Below, one piece after another: positions 36,159 through 57,794 of a stretch of 64,000 nt of DNA (positions are counted from its first letter, which is position 1; the number at the start of each line of letters is the position of its first letter). A program made the position numbers and the translations under genes. The stretch comes from Branchiostoma floridae (taxonomy: Eukaryota > Chordata > Leptocardii > Amphioxiformes > Branchiostomatidae). The notes below the pieces were generated by a model. The model did not search any database. It saw only the letters and a list, made by a program, of their open reading frames with translations, and was not told where the DNA came from. The stretch is from assembly GCF_000003815.2 (NCBI RefSeq), contig NC_049994.1:12714662-12778661 (forward strand), written 5' to 3'.

Positions 36159-39100
36159 TTATGTGAGAAGACCATCATATCTTTTTTTCAAAACATGGTC
36201 TAAGTACCTGCCTGTGTCCATTCCATATCTTGAGCAGAAATGGCGCGTAATTCGCACCTCCATGCTCCATTTTGTGCTGGGAAAACTTAGCGGCGTTGTG
36301 CTCTTACTATCACAATATCTTGTGGTCACCCTTTGGATTTTCCGAAACGCCTCAAGCTCTTCTTTAAAGTCCTGTCCGCCTTCCTCAATCCTCTCCCAAA
36401 GGGTCTTGTTAAAGTATTGATAAAGTGCATAGTCGACTTTGCTGATTTTTTTATGTGCATCTATGAGGTTCTGTCTTCTATCCATCTTGTAGGGATAGAC
36501 TGCCACATTGGATGGATAGTAAACGATGTCCTGAAATTCCCAACACATGGCGCGTTTCAGAAGCACGAGAGATTCCTCAAAATGTTCCAAAATCATTACA
36601 AAAATAAACTCTTCTTCGATGTACTTTATGAATTCTTCCATGTAGGTTGAATTTTCCCATTGCTCCCTCGGATAGCCGAGATCGTGCGCCATGAAGTTTC
36701 GGGTCACGGAAATGCCGTCGGGAATTCCCGTCCGAACCTTTCGGACTTCTTCTGCTCCCGAAGTGTAGATGTCGTCGTAGGTCTCCGGCTGTCGGAAAAA
36801 CTCTTGTAGGACGTCGCTGTTTTCGGGAATACCGAGTATTTTCGGTAGGAGATGATACTTGAAGGACGACTTGAACTGTTCGAAAGGTTCTCTCAAGATC
36901 GTAACGTAAACCGTGTCTTTAGGCATGATCTTTGACATCGCTGGTTTGTTGAAGACGGTATGTTCACACATGATGTTGAACGTTCCGGATTTAGCTGGTC
37001 GGTAGATGTCTTTGGTGATGGGGGAGGGCCATCCAAGGTACCTGTTGAGCGAGAAAAAAATTTTTAATAGTCTATCATGAAAGTTCCATCTGAACATTGA
37101 TTTGCTCATCACTTTAAGGGGAATTAAACTGTTCCTCAACACCCCCAAGTTGACTCACCAGAATTTTATTAGCATTATGCAAGGCGACTTCCAACAACCC
37201 ATTGCTTACATGATTAACTGATAAGTCCTGTGTTCAAAACAATTGTTAAGTCTTGACTTAACAATCTTGGCGGACAACTAAAAAGGTACAAAATTACGGT
37301 GAGTCAATTTTGTTTTAGTGGAAAACAGTTAAATTTCTCCATAACCTTACATGGAACTAAGACAGAATTGCTGCAATATCATAGTCTTGGTGACGTCATT
37401 AGACAATAAATCAATCAAATTCTCACCAATCGTTGATGTCACCCCTTGGTAACACAAATTCCAGCATCCTTTCGTCGCCATAGCGATGGAAGAGTGACGT
37501 CATCGTTTCGCTTCCCGACTTATGCGTCTTGATGAAGACAAAGTTGGTCTTTTCCGCGCATGTGCGGACGGGCCTTGTTTGTGGCAGGTCTGTTTAACAC
37601 AAACTGATACTCGATGAAATACATAAGTATGACAAGTTAGGCATATGTAATTTGTTTAAACAACTAATACGTAAATGTGGTGGTGCTATGTCTTGAAAGA
37701 CTTTTGATTTCTTTTAAATTCCATGCGTGCTACGTCAGAAAATATATAATGTGCACGTGACTTAAGTCAAAACAAGAACTAATATACAGTGCAGTACTAG
37801 TTTCGCTAGAATGTAGAAAATCGTTTGTCTAGTTCATTGTTGAAAACTGATATGAACATTCTCAAATTCCTGATCATGATGATTTTTTTTTTCAAACAAG
37901 AATTTAGTATTATTCTGGAGCGGTGATGTTTGTTTTTCCCCAGCATAGAGAATCTTAGCCTATGTTTAAAATCTCGCATCAACGCATCCAATAAATGCAA
38001 AAATCCCTTTTCCAGTATAGACTATAGAGAACCTTTAGCCTATGTTAAAAATCGCGAATCAGCGCTATCCCGAAAAATAAACAACACTGCTCCAGACGTT
38101 TTTGAAGGAGGCTAAGTATGTATTACCTACCTAAAGGACAGGCACGTAGCTTCTCCATACTCAGTTGTTCTTCAAGTTCCTGAAACATCCCAAGATGAGT
38201 ATTTCACTTAAAAAGATAACTAGTACATCCTTCCGTAACACCCGTATATCTACCTTCCGATTTGTCCGTAGCAAACTCTACGGTTTTTGGCAGCAATGAT
38301 AATAGAAAAGCATCAATGATTATTAGTACGTGTCCTACCATTAGCATTTGTGTAATTATCACATGTACACCAATAATATATAGCAGAAGCTGAAATGCTA
38401 ACGACCATGAACACTTTGCCATTGCTTTGACCGCTTACTGTTCGTGGCAGTCTCTTTACACCAGGCCTGGAGAAACTCAGAAAGCCAAAGTCTTTCCAAG
38501 AAAAATATGTACCTGAATTTTGACATTCAGTTGTCGGATTTTGCTCTCTTCGTCGTCTACTTGCCCCTTCTCTGCCACATTCTGGTCTTCACTGTAGCAT
38601 AAATAAAAAATAAAAAAAGAATTCTGGCATTGTATCATAGCGTGCAAGATCTACCAACAATACATGAGGATAGAAAATACTAGTAACACACATATGTATA
38701 CAATAATGTGCAGAAATTCTCCTTGCTTGTTTTTGCGTGTCATAACGTCAGTATGCAAGAATATAATACTGCACTGTTGATAGATTTTTGCCGAAGAAAG
38801 TTGCCAAGCTCCCGCCGCGCTCTCTCTGCGACCTGAAATTTGATAAATCGCTCAACGAATTGTACAGAAAATGAACGAATTTTTTTCATGCTTCTGTGTT
38901 GTTGTCTTTTCATTCATTTTGTGCGATCTATCCAGTATGAAATCAGTATGAAAGCGCAGCTAGCCTACGGTCAACCGATGCTCCGCCGGGTAGTTTGCGG
39001 GCTGTTCTTTCTCACTTTCGGGCGGGTCCGGGGCCCGGCAGAAAAAGTACTATATATAGAGAGAGAGCGGTTTCAATAAAGCACGGGCCCCGGGTAAGGC

Positions 39101-39395
39101 TAACGTCACATTTCGAGACCAGACCCCGCCCGGGCTGTTTATGGAAACGACAATACGGCAATTGGTATCTTTTTTATCACACTTTTCGTTCCCGAAAGCT
39201 GCCTGGTCGGGGTCCAGTTTGGAAATGTGACGTAAGCCTATTATGGTGAACTCTGCAATCTCTGATTGAAACCTACGTTGTTTGTCTGTCGAGGTGCCCC
39301 ACACAGTACGTCAGGGCCAGGCAGGTGATGGTCACGGATGTTCCCAGCCCCAGCAGCAACAGGCGGAACCCGCACACCGCAGGCCGCCGGCTCAT
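36159..39395 (-). CDS. galactose-3-O-sulfotransferase family (GAL3ST-like)
   Basis: Five exons in phase: 39277-39395, 38513-38591, 38131-38179, 37427-37589, 36159-37041. They total 1293 nt, 430 residues (GAL3ST enzymes are about 420-490). The product is a type II Golgi protein. Residues 11-33 are the signal anchor (FRLLLLGLGTSVTITCLALT). Residues 40-80 are a charged, probably coiled stalk. The 5'-phosphosulfate loop of PAPS-using enzymes is FIKTHKSGSET (101-111), and the 3'-phosphate site is VTILREPFEQFKSSFKYH with R187 and S195/S196. The family transfers sulfate from PAPS to the 3-OH of galactose on glycolipids such as sulfatide, or on glycans. Which acceptor applies cannot be read from sequence. 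It is a close match to GAL3ST1-type cerebroside sulfotransferases by motif order only. Introns carry foldback repeats. It ends convergent with MRPL45. Confidence 0.88.
37925..38115. repeat. dispersed repeat in sulfotransferase intron
   Basis: Segment ATCGCGAATCAGCGCTATCC through TTTGAAGGAGGCTA resembles 62868-62936 on the same strand. AGAGAATCTTAGCCTATGTT also recurs within it as AGAGAACCTTTAGCCTATGTT, about 90 bases later. It lies in the intron 37590-38130. Confidence 0.55.
39092..39241. mobile_element. 150-bp foldback element in sulfotransferase intron 1
   Basis: Ends TAAGGCTAACGTCACATTTC and its near complement GGAAATGTGACGTAAGCCTA, with GGACCCCG/CCCCGCCCGGG inner arms. It lies in the first intron and resembles a small MITE. 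Confidence 0.7.
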
Positions 39396-39570
39396 CCTTG
39401 GGACACGTGCACGGTCGTCACCTTCAAAAACGTCAAGGAAAATAATTTCCAAGCTGATCTTAAGCCGGGTTCACACGTTTATACGTCCGTATGGAAGTCT
39501 TAACCTCTACCAGGCTCCACAGCTTGGTTGCTGGAAAAAATGATAGGAGGAATTTGATAAATATAGCTAG

Positions 39571-39640
39571 ATAACATACCAGAGGAGTAAGCTGTCCGAG
39601 GAGTGTGGTTTGCGACCAGCTTACTCCGTTGGTATGCTGT
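39571..39640. repeat. 70-bp foldback
   Basis: ATAACATACCAGAGGAGTAA and its imperfect complement TTACTCCGTTGGTATGCTGT around a short loop (GAGTGTGGTTTGC). Same style as the other hairpin elements of the window. Confidence 0.6.
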
Positions 39641-40836
39641 ACGGCCTTTAATATTTGTCCAATTTCTACAGTTTTTTTTAGCTGCGTAACGTTATAGTCT
39701 GTGTCATCTTTAAAAAGAAACCGTAATCTGATTCGATCTGAGTCGACAAAGAATCTGTTTCCGCAGTCCGGGTTACCTTGCACTGACCCAGAGAAGACAA
39801 AGACTTAAGCTGAGCTTAGCACACAATACGTGTCTATACGGCACCAAAGCCATAGACAAAACATTGCAAAGAAACTTTTTGATGAGCCAATCTCACATTA
39901 CCACACACACCACTCACATAGCCTTTCCATTTTGCTTTCAGGGTTTGATAGTTTGTCATAGAATGGAAGAGTATTTATGAGTGTGAATTGACCCCAACAG
40001 GTGACTGTATACATGTACACAGTTTTCCACTATTGTCTATGCTGTATAATTCCTGAACAACACAAAGTTCGCTAGGTTACCCTCTCTACAGATCTAGACC
40101 TACCTGTTATCATTTACCTTCACGGTACTACTTAGAGTAGAAGATATCAATAGTAAAATACTCACTGGCCGTAGAATCATACCTGTACCTGGTACCGTCA
40201 CATGGCACCACGTATTTTACCTGCCACATGTCTCAAAGGTACCCTTACCTGGTGTACTCTATATCTTTACAGGGTCATGAGCCCATTCTTGTTGACCCAC
40301 ATGGTCATCCAGGGAGTGAACAATCTTCTCTCATAACCATCTAGTCTGGAAAAAGTCTCTCTACAATGTCACACAGAGTTACGAGTGAGGTGGCCACGAC
40401 AGTTTTTTTAACGGTCCGCCATTTTGTTTTTGATTCACCTGAGTTCACATGACCTTGCGTGACACCTCATTGTTGTGTCAGGGTCCCTTTCACGTTAAGC
40501 GAGCATTACATAGCTATGGCTACTGGAGCCGTCATAGGGTGGATTGGTTACCATTGGTTAGAATTGACGTCTTTAAACTGATCTAGATGATACCCAGCAC
40601 CAAGATATCACCTCTACCGAAATAATTGACGTTTAACAACAACAACAATAGCAAATATTGATACGTTAATAAACATATATGGCAGTACTACCTCGAGCTA
40701 GGTTTGGGTTGCTTTCGCAACATCACCTCTCAAAAGTCCACCGGGTGTCATGATACCGCCACAGCAAAAAAATTAGAGGCCTTCTCATTTGGATTGTGTT
40801 AAACATCTAGATATCTAAAAAAAGTGTTTATTCCTC

Positions 40837-41420
40837 ATGGTTACTTATCATGCATTGGTACATCTCCCCAAGGACGTTATAACGCCCCTGCTCTCTCTGA
40901 ATCACTTAAATGTATTTCTTTATGCGGGACATGTTATCGTGGCATCCGTTGGAATTTTTTCTATCAGAGTTGGTAACGTTAGTTATTGCAACAGGTGTTA
41001 TCATCGGGCGGCAGTAGATGCGGTTGACCGCAAATTGGCCATGAATTTAGGAATACAGACCTCTCGGCTTACTCTATGTAACACAAACTCTGCTGTCTGG
41101 GGCTGTAACTGGCCAGATGTTGGGCGGGCTGCGCTATATAAACGAGATTCAATCAGACTATCTCTCGGCTCTGTGTCTTCTATATGCCTGTGCGCTCTCT
41201 CTGCCATTTGGCCACCGCGGAGTACGTATGTAGAAGCCATATATCTGCTCATTGCTCGTCCGAGTGTTGCTACTCTACAAGAGCGTCTAAGAAAACATAT
41301 CTATTGTTGGCTTGCGGTTGATGAGAGGTTTTGTGATTTGTGAGTATTTGTCACATGGTTAATTCTCTTGTATTGTATGTTTTTGCTTATCTGAATAAAG
41401 TTTGAAAAAAAATCTCTTTA
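40837..41420 (+). mobile_element. possible retroposed 3' end
   Basis: A 168-residue open frame of no recognised family (40837-41343) is followed by AATAAAGTTTGAAAAAAAA at about 41394-41412. A poly(A) signal next to an A run suggests a retroposed transcript or the 3' end of a non-LTR element. The frame contains the repeat AACACAAACTCTGCTGTCTG near 41080 that also occurs at 61979, so it is probably not a gene. Confidence 0.4.
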
Positions 41421-42510
41421 TAAGTGCTTGGCACTACTCTGACTTTGTACTAAAAACATCTCTATGTCACTAGATACTATCCAAACTTGATTTTAGTATA
41501 GTTAGTTTAGTCGATAAGGAAGTGTGTAACAGGTAAATATGAATATCAAAATGGAACAGTACATAGTGTCACTGTTAATAGTCTCCGAGATCTCCTTTTG
41601 TTTGACGACTTCTCGGCATGGTGGATGTACATTGATGTAACTTAACATATCTCCCTTGGCCTGCCCTGTATTTCTTCTTATCAATATGTTGCAATTGTTC
41701 CTTGACAATCGACGGCAAAAGCAACGCCCACACTAAAGCACATACCTATATCCGAATTTAACACATACATGTATAACGCTCCATAATAACCGAACACGTG
41801 GCAACGAACTCTTAATCAAGTTTCAATTGAACACTTAAATCACAAATCCCTCTCGTTTTGCAAAATGTAACCACTGCCTCCAAAGAAGAAATCTAACCCA
41901 ACAATAAATGCACTTTACAGTTGATTAGACATAATAGTGTTATGTACTCCTTTACTTTTGTAGCTTGAGAATGTTAATGCAATTAGCCGTCGGGCATAAT
42001 TTTGCAAATAGATATCATTAAGTACGTTTACTTTGCCGGGTCTATGATCTGGTATTTTGAAGTAATAGAGACGGCATTAATGGATGCATTTTGCTCATTC
42101 ATTGGGATCTATATAAGAGTAAAGCTATCAACTAAACTAAGCGAACCATAAGGTTAACACTACTTATATTCAGATCCCTGACGTTTCGGGCAAAACAAAA
42201 CTTTGGCAACTTTAAAGATTTCTTATCTTTGATACCATACCATCATAGTATTACATAATTTTTCCTCGTCGGCATCTATTTTTAAAAGGTAGTCACCCTG
42301 ATATTAGGAGCATGACCTGTACCACTGCGGCACTTCAAATATGTTCTGTTGACATGCCTCCCCAGTTATGTTTGTCCAGGGAATATACTAGGTAACATAT
42401 TACGTAAATACCTGCGAACCAAACAAGTGGTGTTCTAGTTCTGTGTCCAGAAAAAGGCTCGCAGGGGGGTTCTGGTCTAATTTCGATCAACTGTCTTGCT
42501 TATATCGCTA

Positions 42511-42674
42511 TACAGTCAAACCTGTACAAATGACCTACTTTACATAAGGACAACCAGGCCACGGTGACCACTTTTTGGTGGTCCTCTAGATAATTATTCC
42601 CATTGACACAAGCATGATTATAGTGACCACATTACCTTACATCTCAGTGGTCTTCTTTGGCAGGTTTGACTGTA
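42511..42674. mobile_element. mariner/pogo-type MITE
   Basis: A 160-bp element with ends CAGTCAAACCTG and CAGGTTTGACTG, each flanked by TA, as expected for Tc1/mariner-type insertion. Inside are GGTGACCACTTTTTGGTGGTC and GTGACCACATTACC. A diverged relative lies at 50803. Confidence 0.8.
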
Positions 42675-43649
42675 TCTTCGGGTCAAATGATCCAGAGCGC
42701 ATTAGAGGAACGTAACACAATGGCACTGGAAGAATTGCTCCCATTTTCCCCACAGTTTTTTTGTTGTTTTGGTTTTAGGAATCCTTGACTTGTACTGAGC
42801 AACAACAACAAGCACTCCGCTCTATCAATTGTTTTCAAAAATGAGCAAATTCACTGCAGTTCATGTCAGCTAGATCTGTTATAGCAACACAGAATCGAAG
42901 TAAGGTTACATCTTTTAACTGGCCTGAACGTAAACAAATCATACAGGTGACCATCGCAACCCCTTAGTAACCCTTCCCGTGTATTTAAACCGGCTGTCAG
43001 GGGCGCCCAGTGTTTTTAAACGCTGCTTGTTGTTGTTTCCTGGCCCCGAAACGGCGGTCTCGCCAACAATAACACGCCGTTTTGATTCTGAATTCGTCTG
43101 TTACTCTTATCTTTTGAGGGAAGGTCGTCCCATATCGGAATCTTACAACTCTCACAGGTGTTTCTGGGTTACCTGTGGGGCGGCCACACCGGGGGGAGTT
43201 AAACAGAACAGCCGTTATCAGGCAATCCCAGAGACCCCATAGGCCTATCAACTTCTTCACCGTTGCCAATGACAATGCTCTAGAAAAATCGTGACCAAAC
43301 GGAATGATGTTGATACTTTTGTGAGAAACAGAAAAAACAAAGTCTGAAGATTGTTTTTGTGCCATTTGTTTCCAAAATACGCCACTTTAACCATACTGAC
43401 AATATAATACAGTTTCATAGACAATTGACATTAGGTTTTCTCTGTATGAACACTAGAACCATATGTAAAAAGTTAAAACATCATATTCTTGAGCGTGTAG
43501 AATATTATTACCAACTTCATCGCCATGACAACGCCATGTAAAAATGATATCAACCCGTCAACGTTTGACTTGCCTTTCATCAGGCACAATTATAATGATG
43601 TATGGGGTCGTGACTGTGCATTATGCAAATAGTGAAAATGCCGTTCTAG

Positions 43650-51282
<7,633 letters not shown>

Positions 51283-54200
51283 TGTTGATTGTTTACGGTC
51301 GCTATGGTTACCACGATGTAGTGTATTCGAAGATGGCAAATGTGCCAGGTTTATGAGAATCGTGAAATGGAAGAAGAAAGTCAACTTTGCAGACGGCAAA
51401 GCGTCAAGCAGGGTAGCACGCGGCTGCCGAGGTGCATCATATCAAGAATATACGTCTCAAGAAAGGAAAAACAGACTGAAGAAAAAGACTACCCAAGTCT
51501 CAATCGATGTGTTACAGGATGTAGTCGAGTTTGTAGCAATAGAAGTATATCCAGAGCTCGTCTATGTGCTCTTGAATAGAAGGAAGCAGCAAAGATGTTT
51601 GTACTGTTGGATATTATTAATCGTGCCACACGTTTCTATATGTGCTCACAAGAATCTACGGAGTTTATTCTGAAATGCGCCAGGAGAAAATAGGAACCAA
51701 ACTTTCCTTGGGACCACTAATTATATTCACAGGACTTCTAACACGCATTGATAGCGTACGGGAACTTCCCACGACTTCTTCTCAAGGGGTTAGGAACACA
51801 GCTATTCAGAGCTAGAGTAAATCCATAATGTTAGCAATTTAACAAGCAGCCAGCGGTCATGGCTCACAGTACAGTTAATTAGCTAGATTGTTAGATCTTT
51901 CGCTGCATGCTTGCAGGAATGTATAGGAAGTTTGTTCAAACTTGCCGTAAATACTATGGTAGAGATGTTAGAAGGGAAGCAGGACCTGGTTGGTACTGGT
52001 TGTCCCAATTATATAAGCTACTGCTGTTAGGTAGCCTACAAACTTTTCTAGCAGTACTTTCACTGGACTTTTTTCGAGTCCATGTTGTTGAAGTCTTAGA
52101 TAAGCAATTGTGCAGGGTTCTTGGGGCTGCAAGTAGCTGGCCAAAAGATGTATTTTGGTCGAGATGTTGATTTTATATGGCGAGCAGGGTTGTCGTAGCA
52201 GATGTATGTCGTTAAGAGTGTTGTATTTTCCTATCTCACTGCTCAGAAGCCAAATACCAAGAGCATAGAATGTGTTATTTTTTATGCAACGAGCATACGT
52301 GCATTATGGTGTACTTATACTTGAAATCTAAACCGTGTCAAAGACGTTCTAAGGGTTGCTGCCCTGTCTTTGGTTGTGCGAAAGCAACCTTCGAAAGGTT
52401 AGAGGCATTGTCTGCAAGGCATGCATTTATGGAGCAGGCTATTCTAAGGGGAACAGCAACCAAGTGAACTACTCTGATTGTACCCTAGCCGAAAAGAGAA
52501 CACAAAGTAACAAAAGTCTTGCCTTATATCGCCACATGACTGTAGAATTTCATAAGCTAAACATGTATTTACAGTACTAAGAGATTGAATCTCTGCAATC
52601 GAGGTCGTTGGCCCTCAGTGAAAACCAATGGTTTACTTGAGAATTGGACTGTTGTAGTGAAAAGATGATGAAGAAATGTTGTCTTGTCTGGTACGGGAAT
52701 GAAAAGTTGTCTCTGCAGCAATACAAAGGAAATAATTACAAAGCTGAAGCAACTACTGGTGTAAATGTTGACTCTAAATGTTTATATATATTATCTATAT
52801 CTATAACTAATGCAATATGACTGGATTCAGTGGATTAATTTATTTTGATTGAACAGGAACTTGATTTTGTGTAAAAGAGCTAGCCTTTTTGTGACCCAGT
52901 TATAGACTTGTATTTCCTATCATGAGATTTATGGAAGCCATTCTGCCATAGAAGAAGATATGTATCTTATACCTCACAGTATAATATCATGTTTGAATGG
53001 AAATAAGCTTTGCTTCCCAGTCCACCACTTTCTCATAGTGACCACATAGACTGCAACCAGCAGAGCTGGAACACTGATATGGTTTGTAACCAAGTCTCAA
53101 TTTTGTAGTGACTACCTACTCCTAATGGCTATCAGAGACTTAATGTCATTATCTAGTACTCAAAAGTATGGAATTTGGCTATAGAGTCTGTAAAGACTTG
53201 TGGAAACTGGGGTCAGAAAAAAGTTCTGGAAGAAGAGGATCACTTTGAGAAAACTTAAAAATCCTGTATGCTACATTGATCTTAATTTGGTCTTGCCCAT
53301 TGTGGAAAGGTGATAAATTCTCAAGACATTATGCACACCTTTTGTGTTAAACTACGTTTCTCATTTTAATTTGGTGCAGCTTTTAATGGACAATCCATGC
53401 AAACTGCCCCTTAAATGGATTATGTACCCATTGCTTTGGAGAGGATAGCAAAGCTTACTTTCCTGTTGTGTTACCCATTTGTGTTGTCAGTGTTTTGGAT
53501 TCTTAGAATATATGATACGGTAGAAAATAGAAATTACCACGTTGCACTGCATATCCGATGAGATTCCTAGCTTGCTGTTGATTACAGAGAGCCATTCTGA
53601 TCATGTTTTTGAGATGATTAAGTTTCTAGACAATTTTAGGTTAAAATGTATTGTTCTCAGTGTAGTATAAAAGTACAAAGACATTATTCAAGATTCGAGA
53701 CGAAACAGCGTAGTTAAGTTAGTAAGCCAAAGACATAGGTGTTAAATGGAAATAACAAACCAAACAGTTTCCTTGATAAAAACTTTGAATGCCATAATTG
53801 ATGTATCCAAGATTAATTTGTGTGGGATGAGTCTGATAACATTTACACTGACCGAGGTGAAATTTTTAGAATATTTCCCTCAAATATTTAAAAACATTAT
53901 CAATTTATTGTAAATTGCAACCAACTTCCAACAGCCCCTCATCATGCGACTTTTCATATATTGCTGATTGTTTTAGATAAGACAGAGCCATGGTCCTTTC
54001 CTTGTTTGGAGCCTGGACAAAAAGTACTTTATGCAGTTCACCAAGGCTTTTATAGACCACAACGAAGAGTGTTAGGCTTAAGGTTAACTATATATTATAT
54101 GTATTATATATATGCATGATAACTTGATTGTCTTTCACTGCGCACAGATATAGTTCTTGTTTACAACTATGTATAGGGAGAGAGAGAGCTGATATGACAG

Positions 54201-57200
54201 CTGTCAATCACTTTGCCGTTGCATGTTGATTTCTGGTTTCCCATATATGGTATCATGGCTGCTAGGAAATACACGTAATAATATTCAAGGGTTACATATG
54301 TGTACTTAAACAGATATTTTGGTAGGAAGCGTTTAGATGGAATTGTTTTTCCGATAGATTATACTGTGTACCAGGAAATTGAAAACTACTCACCGTTGCA
54401 TGTTTGCCAGGTGTATGACTATGAATAATTAATTATTACTGTGTGTTACTCTACACTACTGAGGATGTAATGTGTGATACTTATGAACTGTACTCCTACA
54501 CAAAAAGACTGGAGCTGTCTCACATGTGATATTGAAACTTTCCGTACGTTTGACACCCCCCTTGTGAAATGGACTGGTCCCAGCTCAGTGGCTACTGCCA
54601 GAAAAGTGGATACTTTGTGGACTGTTCCATTATTGGATGAAGGGATGTGATTGTTGTGCTTAGCAGAAAAAAAGTGGTGGTGTTGTTTGCTTGCACTTTG
54701 GTGACCTGAAAAGTTGGACTTGTAATCGTGGCAGTAGTATTGAGATGGGACAGACAAAGTGAAATGTGGAGGGCTGTCAGAAATGTACGAAAGCTACAAC
54801 TAATAATTGTGCTTGAGTGTTATGATATTGTTAATGTTGAATGGTGGGAAAAGCTGTGGGGAAATACTAGTGATGCATTTTATTGCCTTGAAAATTTGAA
54901 ATGTGGTTTACTAATGTTATGAAGAGTTCGCCTAGCTAGTTCCACTTGGATAGTGGGTGTTGATGTGATGACATAGAGGTAAAGTATATAGTTTATTATG
55001 CAGAATTATAGTGACGGACCATTCAGAGATGGCGTTACCTATTACTATTAGATATTGAAATNNNNNNNNNNNNNNNNNNNNNNNNNNNNNNNNNNNNNNN
55101 NNNNNNNNNNNNNNNNNNNNNNNNNNNNNNNNNNNNNNNNNNNNNNNNNNNNNNNNNNNNNCTGACTTTTACCAAGTTTTGTTTCACCACAGTATGTCGT
55201 CTGGACAAAAATGGGGAAATTTTGCTTAAAAGATTGTGTAAAGTCAAGGACTAGACTCTAAAATGACGCCTAAAGTACAGTTGATTTACGTAGATACACA
55301 ACCCCTCTATTCTGAAAAATCTTGGAAGAGTTTTGAATGTTTTGGAAGTTCGCTGTTTTTCTTTGCTCATAAGACCATTTTCAAGGGGTTTGGTTTGAAC
55401 CATTGTATTGTTGGATAAAGAGCATCAAAAATATTTGTTGCCAAAATATGAAAAGAAAGTTTTCCATCCCATTCAACTTCCAGCCAATGATTTTTTTCTT
55501 CATTTTTGCATTATAATTCCCCACTGAAAATTGTGCATGTATCAAATTTTTCCTTTCTGGATACAACTTACGATATCTGTGGCTATGAAGTCCAACTAAA
55601 AGTCTAAAAGCAAAGTGTTAAGCACATGGCATACAGTTGTTTGAGTGTTTCTTGCAAGGTGGATGTGTGAATGAGTCCACTGTTTTGACAATGCTAACAA
55701 TGTACAACCCTGCAGACAGACATGCAGAAGGCAGCTTAATAAGGATAGGATGTACTGTCTATGCACATATTGATACAGTACCAGTACTTACAAATCAGAG
55801 TTGAACTTCTCTCAAAAGTTCTTGGCCAGTTTGACTTATCAGTATTAGGAAGATCTCAGTGTAAAATTAGTTGCCATGAGTAGGCAATTGTGACTAGCAA
55901 ACATATCTTTTATTTTGATAGTAGAACTGCTGGATTTAGAACCATTTCATTGCCCCAAAAATAATGCTTTTGTCTTTCTCAAAACCTATATTGTAGATGT
56001 AGTAAATTTAGATTTACTGGTACTCATGAAATCAACAGTATAAAACTAAAAGAATGAGCATTTTACTTTGACATGATGAGCAAAATGTTATCTAGAAAAG
56101 GCCATGAGAAATATCGAAGGTTGTTTAATATCATTCTATATCTATGCCAGTATCAAGAATTTGCAAATTATAAGTTAGAGATGCTGAAAAATTTTGCAAC
56201 AGAACAAGATGTGATGATGACTGAAAAGTACTTGAAGTATAATGTACTAAAACACCAGTCCCTCATATGTACCCATTAGGTTGTATTTTTTGTGAACTCC
56301 AATGCCATATATGTTTGCTGATTTTGCCAGTTATAGATTTCATTTCATATTTAGAGAATGATACTTGATTTTGTCAAGTGCAAAGCTAAACTGTAATGAC
56401 CATGAATGGCTTTTAAAATGACTTTACATTGCTCAAAATTTGTCCAAGCTTGCCTGTGACACACCATGATTATACTGATGTTACATGCTGAATATTTGGT
56501 TTTTACAGACCCTACCTTTTTTTTTATGTTGCCAAAAGTCATACTCATCAAGTTTTTCATAATCTGGAATGATGGCCAGTTGTCATGAAATTGAAGGATT
56601 TTAGGGAAAGTATGGCTAATTATTAGATTCTCATATTGTCAACTAGAAATATAGACTGAAAATTGTTCTGTGCAATCATCAAAACATTACATATTCAATG
56701 TATGCCAGTATATTGCTGCATTTAGAGTATCAATTGGCAATTATTGACAATAAACCAATTCAGCATTTTTTATGTTAATATTGATCTTCTTGATTTCCTG
56801 TTGCTGCTAGTGCAGGGTATATGCAGCTTCTCTGGTGGCTTGTATGGACAGCGTATCTTTTCTTTTTCTCAGGGATATTTACAATGGTGTTTCTTTTTTA
56901 CTCCCATGTTTTTGTGTGTGTGAATGCTTTGGCAGTGTGGACTTGCTGGTAGTGCAGAGCGTTGGTACGGGGGCCCATGTGGAATGAAAGTAGAATACTG
57001 ATTCCTGCATATAGTGAATGGAGTTGCTATTACTAAGACATGGACTGATTCCATAGGTAGATGTTTTCTATGTTGACATATTATCATGTTCACCTAAGTA
57101 ATGAGAATTTCTGAGCATCTCCGATATTTATACTGTGCAAGGAGGTGAGATTTCTATGTGGGGTTCAGCCGTTTTGACTTACATAATATTGGATGTTTTT

Positions 57201-57467
57201 TCTATCAAGTTCATAAGTTCTGAGATTGATATACACGGTAAAACTTGCACTTGCAGCAAAAAATTATTCCAGTGTAACTTAAACACAACTGTTTGTGGAT
57301 TTGAATAAACTCAACATGGTATGTGCTTTGCCATGGATGTTGAATGGTAAAAAGGCTGTTGTGTATTTGTATTGTATTGTATATACATCTACATAATATG
57401 GTATTGTACGCCAGGTGAATCTAGTCAACTTAGTTTTCTTAGGAACACGCTGTTATTTTTCTCTATC
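51283..57467. other. AT-rich stretch, probable MEIOC 3' UTR then intergenic
   Basis: No exon with splice sites or protein-like frame was found over 6 kb. The MEIOC poly(A) site is not clear: AATAAA occurs at about 56749 and at about 57305, far from the stop. The longest open frames (under 190 codons) lack protein character. A 100-N gap sits at 55062. Confidence 0.45.
55062..55161. other. assembly gap
   Basis: Exactly 100 N, a placeholder gap of unknown true size. Confidence 1.
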
Positions 57468-57630
57468 ATTAGTCTCCAAGCAGACCCTACAGTGCCTTAA
57501 GATACTATCAAAGCTGGCAAAGGAGTATAGCCGGCTCTGGTGCCGTTTGACTCCCTTTGGCCGGCTATACTCCTTTGCCAGCTTTGATACTATCTTTAGG
57601 CACCGTAGGATCTGCTTGGAGACCATCATT
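57468..57630. mobile_element. foldback MITE, copy B
   Basis: Near-perfect palindrome: AGTCTCCAAGCAGACC outside, then GATACTATCAAAGCTGGC and AAAGGAGTATAGCCGG, followed by the complements and ending GATCTGCTTGGAGACC. Flanked by ATCATT on both sides, a possible target duplication. Shares its ends and AAGGAGT.TAGCC stem with 26107. Confidence 0.8.
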
Positions 57631-57794
57631 TTGGCTCCTTCATCCACTGATCCAGGCAAAGATCTTTATTCTTATTGTTCAAATAGAAGTCAGTCTCTAG
57701 AACTGGATAAAAATGGAGAAATGCTTCTAGTCGTTTCGAGTGACTTCTATAGAAGTGCCTCCTAATGATAGATGTCACTTGAAATGTCTGGAAG

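Larger units (their letters stand above)
39396..43649. other. intergenic, repeats only
   Basis: Apart from the entries for 39571, 40837 and 42511, I see no exon with splice signals. Segment 41890-42020 belongs to the dispersed family also seen at 22960. Promoters for the sulfotransferase and MEIOC should lie at its two ends. Confidence 0.5.
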
